Shown here: one piece after another, positions 49,857 through 58,721 of the stretch | Layout: every line of letters begins with the position of its first letter | How positions within the stretch are numbered: the stretch's first letter is position 1 | NCBI RefSeq assembly: GCF_000565075.1 | Contig: NZ_JDFG01000033.1 | Span: 62,001-126,000 of the forward strand | Direction of reading: 5' to 3' | Length of the DNA: 64,000 nucleotides | Source of the DNA: Atopobium sp. BS2 | GTDB lineage: Bacteria > Actinomycetota > Coriobacteriia > Coriobacteriales > Atopobiaceae | Notes under the pieces: generated by a model | The model's database searches: none | What the model saw: the letters and a program-made list of their open reading frames with translations, nothing else | What the model was told of the DNA's origin: nothing | Made by a program: the position numbers and the translations under genes

Positions 49857-51650
49857 ATGTATTACTCTGCTGGAACGTATGAATCGTTCGCTAAGCCAGA
49901 AAAGCCCAAAGATGCCGACAAAAAATCAGCCTATATCATTGGAACAGGACTTGCAGGTCTAGCTGCTGCGTTTTATCTTGTCCGCGATGGCCAGGTAAAG
50001 GGTACAAGAATTCACCTGCTCGAGAAGCTTGAGCTTGCGGGCGGAAGCTGCGATGGTCGCAAAGATGTTAGCAAGGGTTTCTATATGCGTGGTGGCCGCG
50101 AGATGGACAACCACTTCGAGTGCATGTGGGATATGTTTAGAGACGTTCCATCCATTGAAACACCTGGTGTCTCGGTACTTGATGAGTACTATTGGCTCAA
50201 CAAGCACGATCCAAACTACTCGCTCTGTAGAGCTTCCGAGAAGTGCGGCAAAGATGCCCACACAGACAAGAAATTCAAACTTGATAAAGAGTCTTCACTT
50301 GCGCTTGCCAAGCTATTTATGACTCCCGAGAAGGACCTTGAGGGCAAGAAGATTAGCGACGTACTTCCTGATTCTTTCTGGAACACTAACTTCTGGCTTT
50401 ATTGGCAGACCATGTTTGCGTTCCAAAGGTGGTCCTCAGCACTAGAGATGAAGCGCTATCTTTGCAGATTCTGTCACCATATTGACGGTCTGCCTGACTT
50501 TACCGCGCTGCGCTTTACCAAGTACAACCAGTACGAGAGCATGATTTTGCCACTAGTCAGGTATCTTGAGAATCACGGCGTAAGCGTTGACTACGGTATG
50601 GATGTCAAGAACGTCATTATCAACGACACCAATGGTAAAAAGGTAGCTACTCAAATTGTTTACGAGAAGAACGGCTCACAGCAAACCATTGATCTAACCG
50701 AAGACGATTTGGTGTTTATCACCAATGGCTGCTGCACCGATACCTCTTGCTACGGCGATCAAAATACTGCTCCTGACATTAGCAACGTCAGAAATGGCGT
50801 AGGGGAGTCCTGGGATCTGTGGAAGAACATTGCAGCTCAAGCCAAGCATGGCGAGTACGGCAATCCCGATAATTTCTGCAGTGACTTTGAGGCAACTAAC
50901 TGGATGAGCGCTACTATCCAGACAAAAGACGAAGAGATTATCAAGAAGATTATTGGCGTCTGCAAGAGAGATCCAAGAGAAGGTAAGGTCACAACCGGCG
51001 GTATTGTAACCGTCAAGGATAGTACCGATAACTGGTACCTCTCGTGGACCATCAACCGTCAGCCACAGTTCAGAGCACAGGACAAGGACACTGTACTTAT
51101 CTGGGTCTATGCACTGAGCACCAACAAGCCTGGTAACTTTGTAAAGAAGGCTATGCGTAACTGCACCGGTGAGGAAGTATGCCAGGAGTGGCTCTATCAC
51201 ATTGGTGTTCCAACCAAGAAGATTGAGGACTGGGCCAAGAACCGCTGCAACACCACTACGTGCTTCATGCCTTACATCAACGCATTCTTCCAGCCAAGAA
51301 AGGCTGAAGATAGGCCACTAGTTGTTCCTGAGGGTTCCGTTAACTTTGCCTTTATTGGACAGTTTGCCGAGACTCCTCGTGACACCATCTTTACTACGGA
51401 GTACTCAATCCGCACTGGTATGGAGTCTGTCTACACGTTGATGGATGTTGATAGAGGCGTACCAGAGGTTTGGGGTTCTCAGTACGACATCAGAGAGCTT
51501 CTAAGGGCAACCTACTATGCTCTGGACAAGAAAACGCTTGATAAGGCACCGCTCTCGTTCAAGGAGAAGATGCTCTTGAAGGTAGCTCTTAAAGCTGTTA
51601 AGGGCACCGATATTGAGCTACTGCTCAGGAACAGCGGACTGATTAAGTAG
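49857..51650 (+). CDS. ohyA: Oleate hydratase (MCRA family)
   Basis: A 597-residue FAD enzyme that adds water to cis-9 double bonds of free fatty acids, giving 10-hydroxystearate from oleate. It is formerly known as myosin-cross-reactive antigen. The dinucleotide site is IIGTGLAGLAAAF (G29-G34). The catalytic acid matches E82 in MRGGREMDNHFE. Other family segments include FWLYWQTMFAFQRWSSA and FIGQFAETPRDTIFTTEYS. The start is ATG 49857 with GGAGGA upstream. In host-associated bacteria these enzymes detoxify antimicrobial unsaturated fatty acids. It is monocistronic with its own terminator. Confidence 0.95.
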   Translation: MYYSAGTYESFAKPEKPKDADKKSAYIIGTGLAGLAAAFYLVRDGQVKGTRIHLLEKLELAGGSCDGRKDVSKGFYMRGGREMDNHFECMWDMFRDVPSIETPGVSVLDEYYWLNKHDPNYSLCRASEKCGKDAHTDKKFKLDKESSLALAKLFMTPEKDLEGKKISDVLPDSFWNTNFWLYWQTMFAFQRWSSALEMKRYLCRFCHHIDGLPDFTALRFTKYNQYESMILPLVRYLENHGVSVDYGMDVKNVIINDTNGKKVATQIVYEKNGSQQTIDLTEDDLVFITNGCCTDTSCYGDQNTAPDISNVRNGVGESWDLWKNIAAQAKHGEYGNPDNFCSDFEATNWMSATIQTKDEEIIKKIIGVCKRDPREGKVTTGGIVTVKDSTDNWYLSWTINRQPQFRAQDKDTVLIWVYALSTNKPGNFVKKAMRNCTGEEVCQEWLYHIGVPTKKIEDWAKNRCNTTTCFMPYINAFFQPRKAEDRPLVVPEGSVNFAFIGQFAETPRDTIFTTEYSIRTGMESVYTLMDVDRGVPEVWGSQYDIRELLRATYYALDKKTLDKAPLSFKEKMLLKVALKAVKGTDIELLLRNSGLIK

Positions 51651-51719
51651 GAGCAAGAAGAACAAACAGATTGACGAAATTAAAGCGTAAGCAAACTGAC
51701 ATGTACAAGTAATACAAAG

Positions 51720-51757
51720 GTGGCTGCAGACAATACGTCAAATGCAGCCACTTTTTT
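51720..51757 (+). terminator. Terminator of the oleate hydratase gene
   Basis: Stem GTGGCTGCA/TGCAGCCAC (loop 14) followed by six T residues. Confidence 0.9.
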
Positions 51758-51814
51758 ACGATTCAGATATAAAATTTACATCGAAATACAATGGTATTTT
51801 GAGGAGATTACAAG

Positions 51815-52579
51815 ATGAATGACTATATACAATTAAATAAAGATAGATGGAATAATGTGAACAATGACTATACTCAGCCATTGACGCATGAAGAATTAGA
51901 AGAAGCTAGAAACAGTCCAATTTCTGTTGCATTAACGGTCGGGAAAAAAGTTCCAACAGAATGGTTTGAAAAGGCCAACGGAAAAAAGATATTAGGCTTA
52001 GCTTGCGGTGGCGGACAACAGGGTCCCGTTTTTGCTGCTAAAGGCTATGACGTAACCATAATGGATTTTTCTTCATCACAATTACAAAAAGACGAGATGG
52101 TTGCTAAAAGAGAAGGCTTAATGATCAATACCGTTCAAGCCGATATGACAAAGCCTTTTCCATTCAAAGACGAAACTTTCGATATTATTTTTAATCCAGT
52201 TTCGAATGTATACATTGAAGACTTAGAAAACATGTATAAAGAAGCCGCTCGCGTATTGAAAAAAGGCGGGCTGTTAATGGTCGGCTTCATGAATCCTTGG
52301 ACGTACATGTATGACGCTGACGTTGTATGGGACCACCCCGATGAGGAATTACTTTTAAAGTTTTCAATTCCCTTTAATTCAAGAAAGCTTGAAGAACAAG
52401 GCAAAATAACCATAGATCCAGCATATGGATATGAATTTAGCCATACCTTAGAAGCTCAGATTAGAGGACAACTTAAAAATGGCCTTGCTATGATTGATTT
52501 TTATGAGTCATGTGATAAAAGGAATCGATTATCACAGTATGGGAATGACTATATTGCCACGCTCTGCATCAAGCTCTAA
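51815..52579 (+). CDS. Class I SAM-dependent methyltransferase, AT-rich
   Basis: A 254-residue methyltransferase: motif I ILGLACGGGQQGPVFA, MDFSSSQL, ADMTKPFPF, FDIIFNPVSNVYI and LKKGGLLMVGFMNPW. The substrate is unknown. Its codons are rich in AAA, GAA and ATA, unlike the flanking genes, so recent transfer (for example from a low-GC firmicute) is likely. GAGGAG precedes the ATG. It ends 2 bases from the convergent HAD gene. Confidence 0.85.
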   Translation: MNDYIQLNKDRWNNVNNDYTQPLTHEELEEARNSPISVALTVGKKVPTEWFEKANGKKILGLACGGGQQGPVFAAKGYDVTIMDFSSSQLQKDEMVAKREGLMINTVQADMTKPFPFKDETFDIIFNPVSNVYIEDLENMYKEAARVLKKGGLLMVGFMNPWTYMYDADVVWDHPDEELLLKFSIPFNSRKLEEQGKITIDPAYGYEFSHTLEAQIRGQLKNGLAMIDFYESCDKRNRLSQYGNDYIATLCIKL

Positions 52580-52581
52580 TT

Positions 52582-53472
52582 TTATAGAGTTCTCTTCAGG
52601 ACAGCCTGGACAACCTCAGAATCAAAGTCTCCCTGAGCCTCTGTAAGCGCCTCTAAGAGCTGAGCTACACCTTCCTCATACACGCTAGGCAGCAGATACT
52701 TCGAGACAGCCTTAGCCTCGTCAGTTCCGTTTTCCATGCAGCATGAGTGATGAGCAATCTTAAGAAGATCAAGATCGTTTTCGGAATCGCCGCACACAAT
52801 AACTTCTTCTGGCTTAAGACCTATAGTCTCAATGAGCTTCTCGAATCCCTGTGCCTTATTCCAACCACGATAATTGATGTCAAACCAACCAATATAGGGA
52901 GAAACCAACTCAACCTCTGGAACTGCACTGGTAACAGCCTCATAGATTTCTTGCGCGCGCTTTTCATCTTGGGGTAAGAGAAGACCTCCCGCATACATAG
53001 GGATATCTTTTGGAACGGACTGCGGACCAAGCCCTGGCACAAAAGTGTTAAACGAGGCTGCAAGATGATCTACTACCTCTTGAGTGGTATCAACTATTTT
53101 CCAACAAGAGGTAAATGACGTATCTAAAGGCTGCTCAAGCGGACCTTCTTGATAATACGTAAGCAAACAATCATCCATTGGAGAAATAACCTCGTAGATC
53201 TTCTCCATCATCTCGTAGGTAAATTGTTTGGTGAAAATGAGCTTGCCATTAAAGTAGAGAATCTTTCCACTAGAAAACACGCCAGTGTCTGTCAGGGAAA
53301 CGTCAGACTTTAGATAAGAAAGTGCATCATAAACTGGCCTTCCGGTAGAAAGTCCAAACGCAATACCTGCGGCTTTAAGATTATTAATTGCCTGATGAGT
53401 TCTTTCTGAAATAGCTGGAGTGTCAGCGGGTTTTAACGTTTGGTCCATATCGGAAAGAACAAGCTTAATCAT
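52582..53472 (-). CDS. HAD-superfamily hydrolase (Cof type)
   Basis: A 296-residue phosphatase of the Cof/YbiV type. The nucleophile motif is LVLSDMDQTL (DxDxT); motif II threonine lies in LSTGRP; CGDSENDLDLL supplies motif IV. A cap domain occupies about 80-195. Such enzymes dephosphorylate sugar phosphates or cofactors; the substrate cannot be predicted. ATG 53472 with GGGAG upstream gives the DxD at the expected position; an upstream start 18 codons earlier is less likely. Divergent from the M20 peptidase gene. Confidence 0.87.
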   Translation of the reverse strand: MIKLVLSDMDQTLKPADTPAISERTHQAINNLKAAGIAFGLSTGRPVYDALSYLKSDVSLTDTGVFSSGKILYFNGKLIFTKQFTYEMMEKIYEVISPMDDCLLTYYQEGPLEQPLDTSFTSCWKIVDTTQEVVDHLAASFNTFVPGLGPQSVPKDIPMYAGGLLLPQDEKRAQEIYEAVTSAVPEVELVSPYIGWFDINYRGWNKAQGFEKLIETIGLKPEEVIVCGDSENDLDLLKIAHHSCCMENGTDEAKAVSKYLLPSVYEEGVAQLLEALTEAQGDFDSEVVQAVLKRTL

Positions 53473-53599
53473 CAGGGCTCCCAAGATACGTGTGCTAAAT
53501 GAGTGTTTTGTTAATTCTACCAGCAAGAGTAGAGAAACGCGTAAAAATTGCCGTTATTATTACGTTATTAACTTAAAACTGCGAGATTAGTAGAGGTCC

Positions 53600-54997
53600 A
53601 TGAATATTTACGACCACTTTGCTCACGAGGATGAATATCCAGAGCTCAACATAGAGGCAATGTCTGAGAGACTTGCAAAGGCGCTGTCTTTTAAGACGGT
53701 GTATACCGATGCAGAGACAACCGATTGGTCTCAGTTTGATGGTCTTCAACAGCACATTGTTGATAGCTTTCCGTATGTTATGACCGCGGCCTCTAACGTT
53801 GAAGTAGTTGGTCACTCGCTCCTCATTGAGATTCCAGGATCCAACCCCAAACTTCCTGCATTGATGCTCATTGCTCACCAGGATGTGGTTCCTGTTGTTC
53901 CTGGTACAGAAGACGCATGGACGCACGATCCCTTTGGTGGAGATGTCGACGACACGTACATTTGGGGACGTGGTGCACTTGATATCAAAGACATGCTTAT
54001 GGGTGAGCTTGAGGCGCTTGAGTATCTGCTTTCACAGGGTTTCTCGCCAAGGCGCTCTATCTACCTGGCATTTGGCGAGGATGAGGAGGTTTTGAGCCAC
54101 GGCGCCACCAAGCTTGCGGAGGTCATGGCCTCGCGAGAAATGCGTGCAGCATGTCTGTTGGACGAGGGCACCACTACGTTTTTTGATGGCAGCGCTTACG
54201 GTGCGCCTAAGGCTACCGTGGCCGACATCTGCATCTCGCAAAAGGGGTTCTTGAACGTTAGACTTACTGCACCTGGCCATGGTGGACATTCCTCAAATCC
54301 ATTTGGTGGAACCTCGCTTGAGCATTTGAGCTGCGCACTAGCCGCTCTCTCTGAGGCTAAACCTCAGCCTGAGCTTAACGATATTGTTAAAGAAACCTTT
54401 AAGGTTCTTGCACCAGAAATTACCGATGAACCTTTTGCTTCTCTGGTGTGTGACGTAGATACAAATGCAGATAAGATTGCGCATGCTGCAGCCCAGATCA
54501 AAGAGCTCTATCCCTTTGTTACTACAACATATGCTTTCAATATGCTTGAGGGTTCAAGCAGTGCGGCTAACGTTATGCCTGGTAATGTCAGCGCAACTAT
54601 CAACATCAGGCTGCTTCCAGGTGTTAGTGTTGAAGAGACCCTTGAACACATCAAACAAGTAGTAGCCCAAGTTAACCCTTATATTGAGGTTGAAGCTTTG
54701 CACTCAACTCCAGCAGGAAGAATCGATTCTCCAACTGGAGCTGGCTATCAAGAGCTCAAATCCATTATGGAACACTATCATCCAGGTGTTACCTTTGTTC
54801 CGTCATTTGTGTGCGGTGGTACCGATTCTGTTCGATACGAGGGAATTTGCGATTCCATTCTGCGTATTTGTCCGTTTAGGCCAACACCAGAAGATGAGGC
54901 AAATGGCGTTCATGGCATTGATGAGCGCATCGAAAAACGCGTTTATACTCAGGGTGTTCGTGTTCTTATTTCCTTTGTTAAACAAATGTGCCAATAA
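53600..54997 (+). CDS. M20-family metallopeptidase
   Basis: A 465-residue di-zinc peptidase of the M20/M25/M40 group, closest in layout to carboxypeptidase S/PM20D1. First metal motif LIAHQDVVPVVP; the bridging aspartate in WGRGALDIKDM; catalytic EDEE in FGEDEEVLSHG; H and E ligands in later segments; dimerisation domain about 225-345. It is probably an intracellular dipeptidase or N-acyl-amino-acid hydrolase. GAGG precedes the ATG. A -10-like element lies in the 70 bases before pgsA, so pgsA may have its own promoter. Confidence 0.9.
   Translation: MNIYDHFAHEDEYPELNIEAMSERLAKALSFKTVYTDAETTDWSQFDGLQQHIVDSFPYVMTAASNVEVVGHSLLIEIPGSNPKLPALMLIAHQDVVPVVPGTEDAWTHDPFGGDVDDTYIWGRGALDIKDMLMGELEALEYLLSQGFSPRRSIYLAFGEDEEVLSHGATKLAEVMASREMRAACLLDEGTTTFFDGSAYGAPKATVADICISQKGFLNVRLTAPGHGGHSSNPFGGTSLEHLSCALAALSEAKPQPELNDIVKETFKVLAPEITDEPFASLVCDVDTNADKIAHAAAQIKELYPFVTTTYAFNMLEGSSSAANVMPGNVSATINIRLLPGVSVEETLEHIKQVVAQVNPYIEVEALHSTPAGRIDSPTGAGYQELKSIMEHYHPGVTFVPSFVCGGTDSVRYEGICDSILRICPFRPTPEDEANGVHGIDERIEKRVYTQGVRVLISFVKQMCQ
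54037..54048 (-). repeat. Interspersed motif, 12-base copy (minus strand)
   Basis: GGCGAGAAACCC on the minus strand, inside the M20 peptidase gene. Confidence 0.8.
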
Positions 54998-54998
54998 T

Positions 54999-55025
54999 TT
55001 GCTATCGCGCAACTTACGTTAAAAT
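54999..55025 (+). promoter_or_regulatory. Possible promoter of pgsA
   Basis: TTGCTA (54999-55004) and TAAAAT (55020-55025) are 15 bases apart, shorter than ideal. The -10 resembles the one upstream of pyrH. Confidence 0.35.
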
Positions 55026-55062
55026 AGACACATGTTATGTACTACAAAAGGGGAGTGAAACG

Positions 55063-55794
55063 TTGCAAACTAGGCAGCAGCTAGCTAATCAAGTAGCATC
55101 CCAAATTAAAGAAGCAGCAGACGCCGATGCAGCAAAGGCGCAGGCAGAGGGAACTATTACTGATCCAGTTGGTAGTTCTAACAACCCTTCCAACGCTATT
55201 TTTACTGTTGCAAACGTCATTACTTTTTGCAGATTGATTCTTACGATTGTCTTTCTTGTGCTCTTCTCAACAGGTGGAAATCGTTGGGTAGCACTTGGTT
55301 GTTATGTAACTGCAGCTGTTACTGACTTCCTTGACGGCCAGATTGCTCGTAGAACGCAAACCGTAAGCTGGCTGGGAAAAATCATGGATCCTATCATGGA
55401 CCGAGTCCTTCTTATCACTGGCGTCCTTGGCCTCTTGATTATTGGTGAGCTCCCTCTCTGGATTCCGTTGTTTGTTATTGGCCGAGATATTTACCTTACT
55501 TTTGGTGCACTTGCTGTGCGCAAATTCCGCAGGCGTCCTATTGATGTTGTCTTTGTCGGTAAAACTGCAACTGCTTTTTTGATGACTGGTTTTAGTCTGC
55601 TTCTTCTAGGTATCCCTGTTGTATCTGGCCTTGGTCTGGTAAACGTCAGTTGGCTTCCAGGTCTTAACTCTGAGAGCAGCGCACTGGGTATCTTCTTTGT
55701 GTATATAGGAATTGTTTTCTCGGCAATTACTGCAGTTGTTTATACTGGTGAAGCGGCTAAAATAGTTAAAGATAGTAAAAACACTCAAGCATAA
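55063..55794 (+). CDS. pgsA: CDP-alcohol phosphatidyltransferase (PgsA-like)
   Basis: Integral membrane enzyme that most likely makes phosphatidylglycerol phosphate from CDP-diacylglycerol. The family signature is complete: D88, D91-G92, A95-R96, G105, D109 and D113 (DFLDGQIARR, GKIMDPIMDR). About six membrane helices follow a hydrophilic N-terminal tail of about 45 residues. TTG 55063 is chosen because GGGGAG lies 8 bases upstream; the open frame extends to 54988 within the peptidase gene. Phosphatidylinositol-type activity is an alternative. Confidence 0.88.
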   Translation: MQTRQQLANQVASQIKEAADADAAKAQAEGTITDPVGSSNNPSNAIFTVANVITFCRLILTIVFLVLFSTGGNRWVALGCYVTAAVTDFLDGQIARRTQTVSWLGKIMDPIMDRVLLITGVLGLLIIGELPLWIPLFVIGRDIYLTFGALAVRKFRRRPIDVVFVGKTATAFLMTGFSLLLLGIPVVSGLGLVNVSWLPGLNSESSALGIFFVYIGIVFSAITAVVYTGEAAKIVKDSKNTQA

Positions 55795-55806
55795 GTTAGG
55801 TTGTTT

Positions 55807-57030
55807 ATGACTTTCCTTAAGCACAACCATGTTTCTTTGCGCCAGCTCTCTGATAAGACGCTGGCTTTTCTTGTTAGCTTGCTGCTTGTTTTTGTTTTAG
55901 CTACTCCTTTTGCTCCTGCAACTACGGTTTTGGCTGAAAATACCTCTTCTCACAAGTCTTCTGTAACAGATGAGCCAAAACTTACTGAGGCAACTACCGC
56001 CATTGTTACTGATGCTCAAGGAAACGTTCTCTGGAGCAAAAACCCAGATCAAGAGCTCCCTATGGCATCCATCACCAAAGTTATGACTGCAATTGTTGCG
56101 CTTGATTCTGGCGTTAATCTTGATGAGCCTTGTGAAATCACAGTTCCAGATCTTGAAGAGGGTTCTCAAGTTGCAGGTTTGACCTCGGACGATACGCCTA
56201 CACTCAGGCAACTTATTATGATGATGCTGGTGTATTCCGCAAACGATGCGGCTTATAACATCGCCGTCAATGTATCTGGCTCTCAACAGGCCTTTGTTGA
56301 CCAAATGAACAAGAAGGCTGCTGAGATTGGCATGACTCACACGCAGTTCCAGAATCCTCACGGCTTAGATGCTGATGGTCACTATTCAACCGCGCGTGAT
56401 CTTGCTCTAATGGGTCGTTATGCACGCGAGCACTATCCACTTATCGCAAGCGCTGTGCATACCAGGTCATACACTACAACGGTAGGAGGGGAGCAGCGCA
56501 CGTTCCACTCAACCGATGACCTTATGGACACCTACCGAGGTCTTCTCGGCATTAAAACAGGTGCTGAAGACTCTGGTACTGCCTTCTTGGGCGCTTCAAA
56601 GCGTGGAAACATTACGCTCTACACCTGCGTGCTTGGTTGCGAGACAACGCAAGGTCGTTTTGACGATACTGCCATTCTGATGAACTGGGCTTATCGCAAT
56701 TACAATCGCGTAAGCATTCAGCGTTCTGACCAGATTGTGCAGATTCGTACGAGCGAGGACAACTTCTTGCTCTCTGCAGTGGTTAAACCAGCAACTTCTA
56801 CCACGTATATGGTATGGCCTGGCTCTAAAGACTTCACCTACCAGACCTCCATGCTTTCTCCCAACTATCCAGTAGCTAACAACCAACTGGTTTCTTCAAC
56901 TGACTGGTCCCAAGATTCCTCGCAGGTAGGCACCACCATTACTCAGGCACATCTGACGCTGTGGACTATTCCGGCCTACAACCTCTTTGACCTATATTCG
57001 GTTGCTCCGTATCTCTTTGGGAGAAAGTAA
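55807..57030 (+). CDS. dacA: D-alanyl-D-alanine carboxypeptidase (DacA type)
   Basis: Penicillin-binding protein 5 type enzyme that removes the terminal D-Ala from peptidoglycan stem peptides. Signal peptide about 1-43 (cleavage near TTVLAE). Catalytic SITK at S88-K91, SAN triad member in VYSANDAAYN, and KTG in GIKTGAEDSG. It has 407 residues; the C-terminal part (about 300-407) ends with a short tail without an obvious amphipathic anchor, and the hydrophobic end is weak. ATG 55807 has only a weak AGG; TTG 55801 is an alternative. The stop overlaps the next ATG. Confidence 0.93.
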   Translation: MTFLKHNHVSLRQLSDKTLAFLVSLLLVFVLATPFAPATTVLAENTSSHKSSVTDEPKLTEATTAIVTDAQGNVLWSKNPDQELPMASITKVMTAIVALDSGVNLDEPCEITVPDLEEGSQVAGLTSDDTPTLRQLIMMMLVYSANDAAYNIAVNVSGSQQAFVDQMNKKAAEIGMTHTQFQNPHGLDADGHYSTARDLALMGRYAREHYPLIASAVHTRSYTTTVGGEQRTFHSTDDLMDTYRGLLGIKTGAEDSGTAFLGASKRGNITLYTCVLGCETTQGRFDDTAILMNWAYRNYNRVSIQRSDQIVQIRTSEDNFLLSAVVKPATSTTYMVWPGSKDFTYQTSMLSPNYPVANNQLVSSTDWSQDSSQVGTTITQAHLTLWTIPAYNLFDLYSVAPYLFGRK

Positions 57031-57872
57031 TGTCTGAGCAGAAACGCTCTATCCTTCATACCGAGCTTGAATATCTTGGCGCACAATTCTCAACCTCAAC
57101 TGAAGGCTTCAACTTAGCCCAATCTTTCTATGGCGAGAAACCCCTTGAGGAAGCTCTGAAAGATTGCGCTCTTATTGACCTGAGTGGTATCGGCTACACG
57201 CTTGTAAGTGGAGTTGCAGCTCAAAATTTTGTTGAAGCTGTCTTTGCAGGTAAACAGCTTGAGGCAGGAGAGACTTCATTTGAGTGTGCACTTACGGGAG
57301 ACGGATCTCTGTCTTCCATCAGTCTTCTCGCGCGCTCTGGTCAAAACGAGTACGTGGTACTTGATGCATCTGAGCGCTCTCTTGTTCTAGACGAGTGGCT
57401 TTCTATCATTGCGTCTGTCGAACAAAACGGTGTAGCTCCTTATGCAGAAGTGTCTTTAGAAGACGCAACTCCGCTGCTTACTCCGCTTCTTCTTGCTGGT
57501 AAAAAGGCCAAGAAGGTCCTTATGGACTACCTGGGAGAACAGAGACTTCCAGAAGACTCAAAGCTTTGTAATCTTATGCTTGACCAAACAATCCCTGCAC
57601 TTGTGGCCAATGTTTCAACCAAGAAAGTTCCCGCGTATCTGGTTATGGTCCCACCGGTACATACGGTAATTCTTTTTAGAAGCTTGCTTTCTTTTGAAAC
57701 AGTCCATCCTCTTGGACATAAGCAACTCATTGAAGGCCTTAAAACATATCTTCCATGGTTTTCAGAACTTGCAAGTAACACTAAAGTAGTAGTAGCTAAA
57801 GATAAACTTGAGGGTTGGGGTTTACTTAGAGCCTCTGATGATTTCATTGGCGCAAGGGGTGATCTTCTATGA
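57030..57872 (+). CDS. GcvT-like folate-binding-domain protein, unknown function
   Basis: A 280-residue protein with the fold pattern of the aminomethyltransferase GcvT and related YgfZ proteins. ALIDLSGIGYTLVSG matches the first motif region, and a TGDGSLSSISLLAR segment follows. The KGCYxGQ motif of YgfZ is absent, and the C-terminal domain of GcvT is incomplete. A folate-dependent transfer reaction is possible but not shown. It overlaps dacA by one base and ridA by four (ATGA), so translation is coupled. It carries a 15-base copy of the GGCGAGAA motif. Confidence 0.6.
   Translation: MSEQKRSILHTELEYLGAQFSTSTEGFNLAQSFYGEKPLEEALKDCALIDLSGIGYTLVSGVAAQNFVEAVFAGKQLEAGETSFECALTGDGSLSSISLLARSGQNEYVVLDASERSLVLDEWLSIIASVEQNGVAPYAEVSLEDATPLLTPLLLAGKKAKKVLMDYLGEQRLPEDSKLCNLMLDQTIPALVANVSTKKVPAYLVMVPPVHTVILFRSLLSFETVHPLGHKQLIEGLKTYLPWFSELASNTKVVVAKDKLEGWGLLRASDDFIGARGDLL
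57131..57145 (+). repeat. Interspersed motif, 15-base copy 3
   Basis: TGGCGAGAAACCCCT, within a coding region (reads GEKPL). Confidence 0.85.
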
Positions 57873-58249
57873 AATATGCAATTAATGCAGTAGGTGTTCC
57901 TGCTCCTATGGGACCATACTCTCAGGGTACTACTGCAGGTAGATTGGTATTTGTCACAGGTCAAATTGCGGTCTCTGCAGAAGACCCAAAGGAGCTAATT
58001 GACGGAGGAATTGAAGAGCAGACTACTCGTGTCATTCATCTTGCTCAGTCAATTCTGGCAGAGGCAGGATGCACCCTTTCTGATGTTGCTCAGACAACTA
58101 TCTACCTTGCTGATATCAATGATTTGCCTAAGGTAAACGAAATTTATAGGCAGTACTTTGTTCTTCCTGCACCTGGCAGGGCAGTTGTTGAGGTTTCTGC
58201 GTTGCCACTCGGTGCGCTTATCGAAATGGACTGCATTGCTTGTCGTTAA
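57869..58249 (+). CDS. ridA: RidA family enamine/imine deaminase
   Basis: A 126-residue trimeric protein that hydrolyses reactive 2-aminoacrylate formed by PLP enzymes. Typical segments: PMGPYSQGTTAGRLVFVTGQI, SILAEAGCTLSDV, TIYLADINDLPKVNEIY, and the arginine-containing PAPGRAVVEVSALPLGALIEMD. The catalytic arginine is present. The start overlaps the upstream stop by 4 bases. It ends 38 bases before garA. Confidence 0.94.
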   Translation: MKYAINAVGVPAPMGPYSQGTTAGRLVFVTGQIAVSAEDPKELIDGGIEEQTTRVIHLAQSILAEAGCTLSDVAQTTIYLADINDLPKVNEIYRQYFVLPAPGRAVVEVSALPLGALIEMDCIACR

Positions 58250-58287
58250 GCGTTATTATTATCTTGTAACCAAATTAAGGAGAAACC

Positions 58288-58704
58288 ATGTCAACTGACG
58301 ACATCAAACAGCAGTCACCAGACTCAACAGAGATTTTCCGCATGCCATCAGCTGACGCTACGGTTCCAGACCTTATGGCTCAACAAAAGCCAGCTCACCC
58401 TGTCCTTACTATTGTCAAGGGACCACAGACTGGTCAGACTTTTGAGCTCAATTTACCTCAGATTTCTCTTGGTAGAGACCCAAAGAGTAGTGTTTTCTTG
58501 AACGACATGACAGTTTCCAGAAATCATGCCACCATTGATCTCTCTAATCTTGCTCTTGGTTATGCAACTATTGAAGACCTTGATTCTCTCAATGGTACCT
58601 GGGTCGATGGTGCCATTATTAACAAGGCTACCTTGCGCGATGGCTCAACCATTCAGATTGGTACCTTCCGCATGGTCTTCCATACCAGCAGAGTTTCAGC
58701 TTAA
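58288..58704 (+). CDS. garA: GarA-like FHA domain protein
   Basis: A 138-residue protein with a forkhead-associated domain (about 40-135: ISLGRDPKSSVFLND, VSRNHATID, DSLNGTWVDG). Its N-terminus has T14 in DSTEIFR, at the position of the phosphothreonine motif (ETTSVFR-like) of mycobacterial GarA/OdhI. In those bacteria phosphorylation by PknB/PknG toggles binding to 2-oxoglutarate-metabolising enzymes. No kinase is in the window. GGAG precedes the ATG. The next gene is an FtsR-like MerR regulator, the same pair as in mycobacteria. Confidence 0.88.
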   Translation: MSTDDIKQQSPDSTEIFRMPSADATVPDLMAQQKPAHPVLTIVKGPQTGQTFELNLPQISLGRDPKSSVFLNDMTVSRNHATIDLSNLALGYATIEDLDSLNGTWVDGAIINKATLRDGSTIQIGTFRMVFHTSRVSA

Positions 58705-58721
58705 GGTTAAAGGATAGCTTT

